Assembly: GCA_029379385.1 (NCBI GenBank)
Contig: CM055613.1
Coordinates: forward strand, 13,472,001-13,536,000
DNA length: 64,000 nucleotides
Source of the DNA: Quillaja saponaria
Lineage: Eukaryota; Streptophyta; Magnoliopsida; Fabales; Quillajaceae
Reading direction: 5' to 3'
The notes under the pieces are model-generated. The model had not been told where the DNA came from. It saw nothing but the letters and a program-made list of their open reading frames with translations, and did no database searches. Positions 12,505 through 23,108 of the stretch are shown here, one piece after another. Within the stretch, counting starts at the first letter, position 1. Each line of letters opens with the position of its first letter. Position numbers and translations under genes: made by a program.

Positions 12505-13106
12505 TAAATATTGGAGACAACTATTAATACAATATCATTTTTACACTCAACTATGAATGGATATCTTTATTCCCATTGAATCTACAAATTAATAGGATCA
12601 CACCCTATATCTACCAACTTTATTGATTTTTATAAATCCATTAATTAAATCTTTTTGAGAATAACACTTTATTAATAATTTCTCCACCAATAGAAATATT
12701 CTCCTCCACTATAAAATTCTTTCGGTGAAGTCCTCTTTGATTGATGGTGCAAATACAAAGACTTGTATATTCACATGAAAAAAGAAATTTCAAGTTTATA
12801 TTACTTTTCATAAATAGAGAGCTGTTGTAGAAAATGAAACAAGGAACAAAAAAGTAAAAGAGAATTATCTTATTTAGATGAGACTCAACTAATCTCCCAT
12901 CAATTAGTTTGAATTGAATATAATACATTGATATATATATTTTTATTTCAATTCACTTAATGTTGACATTTTGATTGGTTGAAATAGTTAGTTTGAAATG
13001 AAAATAGTTATAATGGACCCTATATCAACAAAAGTATATAAAAAAAATTCAATGATGTTTGCATGTTGGGTGATTACAACTTTAAGCATTTGCTTTGTTT
13101 ATATAC
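12505..13106 (+). repeat. Repeat family R, unit D (5' truncated)
   Basis: A direct copy starting inside the unit at AAATATTGGAGACAAC and continuing to the common end GGGTGATTACAACTT...TATATAC. It retains the whole middle that units B and C have lost, so A and D together define the full unit. A minus-strand frame at 12641-12928 resembles the one in unit A. Confidence 0.75.
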
Positions 13107-14949
13107 AAAATACTATATTTCCAAGCTAATTCTTTTATGATTATGATTTCTTAACCTACTTGTCTGTCACTATTAACATCACCAACTCTTGTGCTCTTAG
13201 TTAATCAAATATAAGATAAACAAATTTTCTAAGAAAAATAGTATATTAGTCTGAATCATTTTAAATTTTATTAAAAATTAAATAGGCATCTTTTTTTTTT
13301 TCAAAACTAAACTAAAATATTGTGCTTATTATATAAATTTATGCCAATAAAGTAAACAAAATATTATAACAACACTATTTTATATAATATTTATACAGTT
13401 TTAAGGATATGAATCCCTTGACAAAAATATATATATAACTTATGCTCTAAGATAATTAACTTACTTTAATGTTTACATATATAATTTTTCTTCATAAATG
13501 TCTATATCCACATGCTTATAATAAGCACATCAATGAGTTAAGTAGTTTTACTTTGTCACAATACATATACATCACTATTTATGTTTTATTCAACTAATGT
13601 TGATTTTTTGAATGATTTAAATAGTTATCATAAATAAAATAGTTTTTTTTTTAATAAAATATTTTTACTTTTTAATTAATAAAAATCTCATTTTCTTTGA
13701 TTTTGATCTTCCTCTCACACTTTTTTATCACATTTGTTAAATTAAAATAATTATCATAAATAAATATAATAACTTTTAGTTTTTAATATTACAAATCTAT
13801 TTGAAAAAAACACTGAAGGTGATGGACAAAATGTTACCACAAGTAGACTCCACATGCTAAATGATTTTATCTTTTTTTTTTTTTTGTACAGATCTTTTGC
13901 TTTAGTCCTTCTATATATCAACTTAGATTATTCGTTTTTCTTTTAATTGTTGATGTGTTTTTTGTTGTTATTTATATATCATTATGCTAGTATAGTAAAT
14001 ATTTATTATTTTTTTTTAATGCAAAATTTACTCTTTTTTATAGTTAATTTAAAAAAAAAAAAAAATTGGCTATGAAGATTATACAAAAATTATTTTTAAA
14101 AATTTTTAGTTTTGGATTTCCATTGCGTTTGTAGTCAAATTTTAATAAGAGTTTATTTGATTGATATAGAAAAGTTAATTTCTTTAAGGATTTAAAGGAG
14201 ATCAAAAAGCTGAAAGGCTTGAAGAAAATAATTTCCACATGCTGTATATGCAAATAAGACAAATAAATTTATTATTATAAAATAATTGATGATTAATTAG
14301 TTAGACCAATAACAAACAAACACATAACATATATAAACGTTTAATTAAATAATATTAAATATATAATAAAAATTCATTTATTTATTTCTCTTCCTCACCC
14401 CCAGCAAAAAACCCCAATTCCACCATAACCACGATATTTCCATTCTTCCATAATATTTTATTTACAATTATTTCCTATGATTTCATATTTTCTATACTCA
14501 TATTTGACATGTAAAAAATTTCTTCATTTGTAATGGTACTTTACAATTTTATTATTCATATCTATGTCATTGTTTTTTTTTAAATCATCAACTTCACAAT
14601 ATTTTGTTACTATCATTCATATTAAGAAAGTTACATAATCAATATAGTCCATAAAAAAATACTAATAATTATTGAGCATGAAATACCATTGCTAACAACA
14701 ATCAACACAATATTTTACAAATTATTCCTTATTATTTAAAAAAAAAAAAACTTACAACGTAGAAACTAGAATCTACCATTTGTAGTTATGTAATCAATAT
14801 GACTAGATGACTAATACATATACATAAATCATGCTTAGTATATATCTGTATGCTACTAATTCATCGGTTAATATTCTTATCTAACACATTTTATTTTACA
14901 TGCGTAGTAACAATAGTTTATCCACTAACTTAGTATATTCATTTTTTAT
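13107..14949. other. AT-rich spacer, no gene seen
   Basis: Long A and T runs and low-complexity DNA. A 72-codon minus-strand frame at 14044-14262 is lysine- and phenylalanine-rich, as expected by chance from AT-rich sequence. Confidence 0.4.
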
Positions 14950-14952
14950 GAC

Positions 14953-15709
14953 TCAATCAAGCGAACAAGAATTATTCATATAAGTGAAAGAGCGAGTTCG
15001 GCATAGGAATTCATTACTCTTGGAGAGAAAACTGAGACACTTCCAATCGATTAAGGGAAATAACTTAGTACTAATGTGAGAACGATACAACCTTCTCTCC
15101 ATAACTTCTCTAAAATGGTGATGAATAAATGCCCCCATAAATGCGACAAACTCTCCGCATGACAAAAATTCCTTCTTCATATGTAGTATCTTTTGCTAGT
15201 AATAACATTTCGTAAGTATATAATCCGATAAGACTAAGATTTGTATGTGATATATTGTATAATAAATTGAGTGCCAATCTTCTAGAAGGCATGTAAAATA
15301 AAATGTGTAACTCTGTTGAAAATAAAAAATAATATTTAATGTGTCAATAGATAATTATTATTATCATTGTCAAAGATATACAGTGTTCAATATACTTACC
15401 AAAGTTAATGTTATTTGAGCATCTTTGTTTTTGGCATTCACCCATTTGGTAATTAAGTAAAAATAATGTGTTGGTGAAGATAACGATATCAAAGAGGATC
15501 CCCGCATAATAACATCTCGGATAACTATTTTGGTTGAAGTCAAACGATATAAATCCTTACACCTACATATAAAAAGGTTAAAGTCACTAATAAATAATAT
15601 TAAAAAATAAAAATAATAATACATATTATATGTAATGGAAAAATCAAATTTTAGATAAATAGTTTATTTATTTCTTTAATAATATCAACAACAAAAATAA
15701 TATAAATAG

Positions 15710-15752
<43 letters not shown>

Positions 15753-15851
15753 CATAAAATTACACATAACGGATATTCATAAAGTTAAGCAATTCATCTG
15801 GTAAATGCAGAAGCCTTGATTTCTGAGATTTTGGTTTTGTTCTCCTTATCT
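14953..15851 (-). pseudogene. Degenerate F-box protein gene (At1g67623/At2g35280-like)
   Basis: F-box proteins of this plant group pair an N-terminal F-box (SKP1 binding in SCF ubiquitin ligases) with Sel1-like helical repeats. On the minus strand, an exon at about 15851-15769 reads RRTKPKSQKSRLLHLPDELL, a basic leader plus F-box start. After an intron holding a (TA)n run, 15579-15390 reads CKDLYRLTSTKIVIRDVIMR and later KWVNAKNKDAQ, the usual continuation, ending at a GTAAGT donor. After a TTTTCAACAG acceptor, 15311-14953 reads SHTNLSLIGLYTYEMLLLAK, resembling the Sel1-like part. About twelve residues are missing inside the F-box. The exon phases do not match and two frames overlap near 15110-15180. 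I therefore call it a decayed gene; the subfamily assignment is tentative. Confidence 0.5.
15714..15749. repeat. (TA)n microsatellite
   Basis: An uninterrupted alternation of T and A over about 36 bases, inside the presumed intron of the F-box remnant. Confidence 0.9.
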
Positions 15852-16600
15852 ACATAGAAAATAAATATTAAATTACAAAAAAAATTAGAACATAATATGA
15901 AACAAGTAATAAGATGAAATAAAAAATTTAATTGTACTAAATCAAAGACTGCTTCATAAAAAAAAATGTAAATATAATTACATTGTTATGATCAACTAGA
16001 GCAGAGATAGTTAAATGTGAGAATATAAACTAATGTCTCTTTTAAATATATGCTATCATCAGAAAAAAAATAAAAAATAAAAATAGAATTGCTACCAATT
16101 GTAGTGCGTAAACTGAATTTGCAAATACATATTTATAGACATTTCTTGATAGTAACTATTCATCCTACAATAACATTTTTTTTCGTATAATTTATAATAT
16201 GTATATACTATTTACAATTGACTTGTATAATGTAGATACAAGCACTACTTAAAGTTGAAAAACTATTTAAAATTGACTTGTAACATCCTTCGCTACTTAT
16301 AATATAGTATATTAAAAGATTTTTTTTATCACTTTCATCTTTGTTTTTCATCATCATCATATAAATGATGACACTATTAAAATTAGGAATATAGTATATA
16401 TATATATATAGTATAATTATAAAAAATAAATTATAAATATAATGACAATATTGTAATTAATAATATAACTTACTATTATTTTTACAATATGTTTCAAAAA
16501 TACACATAAATTTAGTTATAATAATTATTTATACTATAATAACATTTTTTGTTACTTGTTAATGTGGTACAGATTATCATAAAGTAAGACTAGCGGTAGA
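15852..16600. other. AT-rich spacer
   Basis: No gene seen. From about 16660 the sequence resembles the region upstream of kinase C (35365-35440), sharing TCTTGCATAAT and TTTGTCTT. This is probably the conserved promoter or 5' leader of the A/C kinase pair. Confidence 0.4.
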
Positions 16601-16811
16601 AAGAATGAAATTGACGTCTTACATGATTCTGCACTCTCTGCTATCTATTACTTTTTCATCCCTGGGTGTTAAAGCAAGACTTTACATTCAAGGTAGGGTC
16701 TTGCATAATGTTTGTCTTTTGTCCGTAATTTCTCTCTTCTCTCTCTCACTCCTCTGACTTTACTCTTTTTGAGGACCAAAAATGATACGAGTAAATGTAT
16801 ACCGTGCTCTA

Positions 16812-19192
16812 ATGGCTTCCATAACTACTATCTTATTGCTCCTGTTTGTATTCTTGATAGGAGGAAGAGCTAAACTAGCAGCTTCATTGAAATTAAACCT
16901 TGGCTCTTCACTTTCTCCAATTACTCCCCCTATTTCATGGCCTTCCTCTTCTAGTCGATTTGCATTTGGATTTTATCAGAAAGGCAGCGGTGGCTTTGCC
17001 GTTGGAATTTGGTTGGTCAGTTTGGACAATAACACAGTTGTCTGGACAGCAAACCGTAATGATCCTCTGATCACCTCAGGTGCAATTTCAAGTGCAATTC
17101 TATGTTTAAGTAAGGATGGCATACTTCTTCTGCAAAATGGGCAGGGAGAAAAGAAACTCACTGCTAATGTAAAAGACTCTGCTTTCTTTGCAGAAATTCT
17201 TGATTCTGGAAACTTTGTGGTCTACAATGAAAATTCAAGTGTCATATGGGAAAGTTTTGATTATCCTACTCATACTATTCTAGGTGGGCAGTTTCTGCAT
17301 TCTGAGGGTCAACTATTCTCCAGTTTATCAGAGACCAACGACTCACTGGTGGATATCGTCTCAAGATGCAGGAGGATGGAAATCTTGTTTCATACCAACA
17401 AACACTACTGGTGCCCCAAATGATGCTTACTGGAATTCAGGCACTTACATATATGGTTCCGGATGTCCCAAATGTAAGCTTTACCTCAACAACACCGGGA
17501 ATCTGCATATCATGAATGATACGGATTCCATTTGGACTTCTAACTCGGGAGCCGTCAACAATGATAGCAGTACCACCATCTATCGTGCAACTCTTGACCT
17601 TGATGGAATTCTCCGTCTGTCTGCTCATGTTGATGATAATGGCGAATTGGGGGTATCAGCTGTTTGGTGGGCTTTGAGTGACGCATGCGAAAGGAATCTT
17701 TTCTGTGGCTTCAACAGCTTTTGAACTTACAATGATGGCCAACCATTATGCAATTGTCTTCCTGAATCTGACTTTAGAGATCCAGATCGAACCCTTGGTT
17801 GTGAGAGGAACTTTTCTGAAGCAGAGTGTACACCTAATGGAACAGCAAATGCATTGTCTTATTCCATTTTAACCATGGCGAATGTGACATGGAAAGATAA
17901 TCCTTACTTCAAGGAACAAATGCAAATGGAAAACGACCGTGTCTTGTCTTGTTTGGAAGACTGCAACTGTGGCGCTGCAATCTTCATGGATGGTTACTGC
18001 ATGAAACATGCGCTTCCATTGGCACGCTTTGGAAGGTACCCGGGTAGCCAATCCTACAATGCATTATTCAAGGTGAGAAACAGAAGCTTTGAAAGCGAAA
18101 AGCCACCGCCACCGCCACCCACAATCATCATTACCAGCCAAAAGTAGTGAAACAAATTCTTCTGATAACTTCAGGTTTTACTGTCTGTATATTTGTTGCT
18201 TCTGCAATTTCAAGCTTTTTCATTTTCAAAGCAAGAGTCATAAGGTACAAAAGGCTGTTAGAGAATGAAATTCTAGGCCTGAATGTAGAGGTCACCTTGA
18301 GATTATTTTCATACAATGAGCTCAAAAGAGCTACCAATGATTTTAAAGAGGCACTGGGTAAAGTCTCTTTTGGAGCAGTTTACAAAGGAACTTTATACAA
18401 AGGCAAAAAATTAGTTGCAGTGAAAAGATTAGAGAAGTTAGTTGAAGAAAATGAGAGGGAGTTTCTTGCAGAAATGCAAGCAATTGGAAGAACACACCAC
18501 AGAAACTTAGTTCGGCTGCAGGGTTACAGTGCTGAGGATTCTAAAAGGCTTTTGGTTTATGAATACATGAGCAATGGCTCCCTTGCAGATCTTCTCTTTA
18601 AGCCTGTAAGGCGTCCAGATTGGAACCAGAGAGTACTCATTGCACTGGATGTTGCAAGAGGGATACTTTATCTACATGAAGAGTGCGAGGTACCTATCAT
18701 TCATTGTGATATTAAGCCCCAAAACATTTTGATGGATGACTTGGGGACAGCCAAAAATCTGACTTTGGACTGTCAAAACTGTTATTGGCAGATCAAACTA
18801 GGACCTTGACATGTATTCGAGGGACGAGAGGGTACTTGGCGCCTGAATGGTATAAGAACATATCTATATCAGTGAAGGCAGATGTTTATAGTTATGGAAT
18901 TGTGTTATTGGAAATTGTATGTTGCAGAAGGAACTTGGAAATTGATGTATCAGAACCAGAGGACATTGTTCTCTCTACATGGGTCTACAAGTGCCTTGTT
19001 GCTAGGAGATTAGATAAGCTCGTGAATGGCTTAGAGGTGGATAATAGGACTTTGGAGATCATGGTTGATGTGGGATTGTGGTGTGTCCAAGATGAACCAG
19101 CTCTTCGTCCAACGATGAAGAGTGTGGTGTTGATGTTAGAAGGGATTATTGACACAGCCATTCCTCCATGTCTGACCAATTATTCCATGTAA
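16812..19192 (+). pseudogene. G-type lectin S-receptor-like Ser/Thr kinase A, pseudogene (LECRK/RLK1 type)
   Basis: Remnant of a plasma-membrane receptor kinase: signal peptide, bulb-lectin domain, EGF/PAN cysteine region, one membrane helix and a cytoplasmic kinase. It is the closest relative of gene C in this window, and comparison with C shows the lesions. One base is lost near 17345 in the lectin region. TGA replaces a Cys codon at 17722-17724 in the EGF-like part. The frame is disrupted near 18140, just before the membrane helix. One base is lost near 18756, exactly at the DFG motif. The glycine loop also reads GKVSFG, not GKGSFG. The start at 16812 (MASITT) matches the start of gene C; an upstream ATG at 16782 aligns with TTG there. 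HCDIKPQN is kept (18703-18726). About 350 bases of 3' flank are also shared with C. Confidence 0.9.
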
Positions 19193-20326
19193 ACTTTAGC
19201 GTATGTGCGAGTGTGACTGTAATAAGCAGTTTTTCATTCATTGTCATTTTCCAAATGTGTACTGCGATCTATTTGTTTACCTTGTATAATTTCTAAACGA
19301 TTATAATTAAGTTTTTCATTTATTAACATTTTCAAGATATGTACTTGGAAGCATATATCGACCTCATTGCTCATGCATTAGCTTACTGGGTAGCATTGCT
19401 AAATGAATCAAACACATCAACTAGTTGCTTAAAACTATGGAAATTAATTTGGAACTTAATTTGTTGGCTTGTCATTGTCAATGGAGCAGTGAGCCAGTGA
19501 CAAAGTTGAAAGACTTGGACTCTCAGTCATGATGTATACCCAAATGATTTATGGAAGAGGAACATATATGGCAATTGCATTGAAAAAATGTGACAAAAGC
19601 CTCTGCAGGCGGGGTGTGTCCGGCCGCTTATGAGCAGGTGGAAGTCATTGAAAAACATAACTATTTGGAATAACACAATCAATTTTATTAATCATAATTA
19701 ATTACCTTCGTGGTGTTTGAAAGGAATGAGATTTTCTATATTAATCATAATAAATGCTAACCCTCCAATTATTCTGTTTATGGTTCAAAAACTGTTGTAG
19801 AGCAGTGTTTTATACTATATATCTGTAACAGCTTCCTAGTCCCTGTGAAAGAAACAAGGATCATAAGTTGGTAGAATAGTGGAAATCTGAAGTAAGCAAA
19901 GAGATCATATTGAGAAATAGGAGGCCAATACCATGAAAATACAAAATTCACAAAGATCCATTATCACTAGTAATAAAATTATTTAATTGCTTTTTGAAGA
20001 TGGAAAGCCCTTCCATTCCAACCACTGTTGGAGGTACCTCTCAAGAGAAGACTATTGGTTTCTGTCTAGTTGGCAGCTTGCTGGCTGTAAGTATTCTTAT
20101 TGATGTTCATATTAATTAATGATTGAATTGTAAAGATAGAATTGAGTAGCATTTGGTGCTGCATATCTTATCAATTGCCTATCACACATGCATCAACAAG
20201 AATTCATGCCTTTTGGTCCATGTCTATTGTCTAAATTATACTACTAAGTTTTTCACCTTTTCATGAGTTGCCTCTTAGCTAGTTCCTTTTTACTTTGCCT
20301 CTTACCAAGTAACATCAACTGGCTAG
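19193..20326. other. 3' flank of kinase A
   Basis: Up to about 19555 it is homologous to the 3' flank of kinase C (37905-38390). At 20000 a short frame begins MESPSIPTTVGGTSQ and runs to GSLLA before a GTAAGT donor. It could be a stray first exon, but no partner exon or family was recognised. Confidence 0.35.
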
Positions 20327-20812
20327 GGCAGGGATTAGGGGTGTGCATGGTATGGTTTGATTTTTTATTTTATTTTATTTTAGTTTTTACAAAAAATAAC
20401 TAATTCTAATAGTGACTTACCATATTAATATAGCTACATTCAGTTTTTACAGACCAACTCTTATTGGGTCTGAATTGGGCTAGCCTCAAACACACCAAAA
20501 AAAAAAAAACAATTCTAGGTTCAAAAAATTCAAACATAAAAAAAAAAATACACAAGAATTTACAATTTAAGTGGTGAGATAGAGTTTAGATGAAGGTTTG
20601 TTTTGTAATTATATAATATTATACAGTAAAAAATAATAATATTAAAAATTCAATTCGATTTTAGTTAATCGATAAGGGAAGAATAATTGAAACCGAGAAA
20701 TTCGAATAAGAAAAACAAGATTTTTAATTAGCATGTAAATATAACCAAAACTAACTCAAATTTTTGGGTGGTTTGGTTTGGCATTTTAGTTTAATCAACC
20801 CATACACACTCT
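20327..20812. mobile_element. Candidate degenerate MITE (hAT-like ends)
   Basis: The left end CAGGGATTAGGGGTGTGCAT and the right end, which reads inverted as CAAGAGTGTGTATGGG, are imperfect inverted repeats around about 480 bases of AT-rich DNA. The flanks GGCTAGGG and GGCTGGGA agree at six of eight positions, compatible with an eroded 8-base target duplication. The GGGGTGTGCA start with a nearby GGTTTG run is common in plant hAT-like miniature elements. Both ends are worn, so this is tentative. Confidence 0.3.
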
Positions 20813-22555
20813 TGGCTGGGATTGGGAAGTCAAACTCAATGTTAAAATGCAAATTCGAAAATGATGCTGCTATAACCATAAATATGCTTGATGAGTGTTT
20901 TGTTAATAGTTAAAACTTGAGATTTTAATTTTAAAAATTAAAAAATAATTTGTCTTGAATTGGATTTATTTATTTTTTTCTGACAAGAAAAAAAAAATGA
21001 ATTTATTCTCTGAAGGTAACTGGCTTCCTTTTGCTGTGTTTTTTAGGAATTGACGATCTTCTATTTTCTTAACACTTTCCATCTCAAAAGTGAACCGGGC
21101 ATCAACATTTGACCCACACACAGATTCTAAATAATCAAAAACTATTGGGCCAGAATGGTAGGTTTGATATCTTTTCATTTAGCCCAGTCTAGCCCAACAA
21201 GTAATCTGTTCACCGAATTTTAAGTTTGAGTGAGCTTAGCTTTAAAAAAAAATAACATTCTGAAGCCAGTCCATGTACAACTACAAGGCCCTGAAAATAA
21301 ATTCTGAATTGATTATGTGCACAAATACAATTGCTAATCCAAGTTGGCAGGGATCTTTTTATCACTCAATAAAAGAAAGCTTGGTTCACTTAACAATTTA
21401 GACATCTTAGTTTCGGTTTTAGAGAAACTATGAACTTAAATTTCTATACAACTGTTTGGTAATAAAAAAATTAATTTTGATCGAAAAGTGTTTCTGTATT
21501 TTAAAGTCTTAAAATCTGAAGTTAATTTGTTTTTTTAAATAGAAAATAAAAGAAATTCAAATATTTTTTTATTTAGATAAATATATTCATAATATTTACC
21601 ATATTTTAACATATACTCTTATTCTAATATATGCACATAATTAAAATCTCTCTAAAAAATAAAAGAACTACATGTTATCATTATTTAAAAAATAAAAAAA
21701 TAAAGTGAAACATATTTTTTCTTTATTTAGATGTCAAAACTAATTTTACAAAAATATTTTCAAAACAACTTGTTGTAATAATGTTTTAAAACATACCTCT
21801 TTCTAGTAATTTTAATATTTAAAATCTCTTTTAAAAAAATACAATCAAATAACATTTTATATCTTAAAACACTTTTACATTAACTACACATTTTTTAGTT
21901 TTTATGAGTAATTTTTTAAACAACTCTACTTAAGAAATATTTTACTTATAATGTTTTAACACACAACTTAATCAAATAGATCCTAATATCAAGTGCATAA
22001 ATTTTTTTTATTTGTTTAGTGTATTGATGTTTTAGCCAGATTACTTTGGCTAATTTATTTCTTTAATTTAGACGCTATGATTAAAAAATTTATGAGAATT
22101 TCATCAACCTTCAAAAAAAAAAAAATTCGAACTACAAATAATAAATATCATTAACTAACTGAAAAATCCTTTGACAGAATTTAATGAATTTTTCAACATA
22201 TTATCTTCAAATAATTGGTGCTCAACAAAAAAAAAATCTTCAACTATACAAATTTAATAACTTATTACTTAACTTTTCATAATTAAGCTTGAGCATAAAA
22301 TTAATAATAAAAAAAAAAGTTTGAGCATTTATAATGTTTTATATTAAGTTATTAACATGAATATAGTGACATGTCAAACAGATCATGGTGGGGATGGACC
22401 TACTGGTCACAGACTCACCGGACCTTCGTTACTGTATTCCCCTGAACCAGAGGTAGAGTCCTGGAGCAACTTTGATTTACCCATTTCAAAGAAAAAAGAG
22501 AAGCCCTTTGACGCTCTGATTCTACTTTCAGGTTGTTTTGTATGTAAAATTACAA
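20813..22555. other. Intergenic AT-rich DNA upstream of ATG13
   Basis: No gene seen. Long A and T runs dominate until about 22350. The last part becomes pyrimidine-rich and leads into the ATG13 leader. Confidence 0.4.
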
Positions 22556-22559
22556 GGAA

Positions 22560-22636
22560 GCGAAGGGACTAACTCATGCCCCCCCTCTCTCTCTCTCTGC
22601 GTGTTCGTTCAAAGCTCAAACCCCTCTTCGAAGACG
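22560..22636 (+). other. Probable non-coding first exon of ATG13
   Basis: A pyrimidine-rich leader (CTCTCTCTCTCTC near 22586) ending at an AAGACG|GTAACT donor. The matching acceptor is TTGTTTCAG ending at 23070, 38 bases before the ATG13 start codon. An intron in the 5' leader is common for plant genes; the transcription start is not determined. Confidence 0.45.
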
Positions 22637-23108
22637 GTAACTATTAACTAACTCTCTTTCTCTATATCTCTCTCATTCACAGAGACGCACACAAACCCAC
22701 CATATCTACTCGCTTTCTTCAATCATTTACTTCCTCTGCATTCTGGGATATAACCCGGGCTTAGGCTCTTGTTGTGGGGTTTCTTCTGTTCTGCAAGAAT
22801 ATTTTAATTTATTTAAAATTATAAATAGAATATAAAAATCAAGTAAACCATACAAACCAGTTCATAGTAGCTTCTGTGATACTCTCTTTTACGTACTTAT
22901 TTCCCTGTGATCATAATACGTTCCCCTGGTGGCAGTTCATTCAGTTTGTGCTAGTCGTTTGTTTGCTTTTACTATTTTCATTTTACATTGCTTCAAAGAT
23001 TTGAATTTTCTATTTCTGACGCTGCAATTCCACTTGGAGTTTAAAGGGATATACTAATTGCTTGTTTCAGTAAAAGGGTTTGTGCCAATTATAGGCCTTA
23101 CTGCAAAT

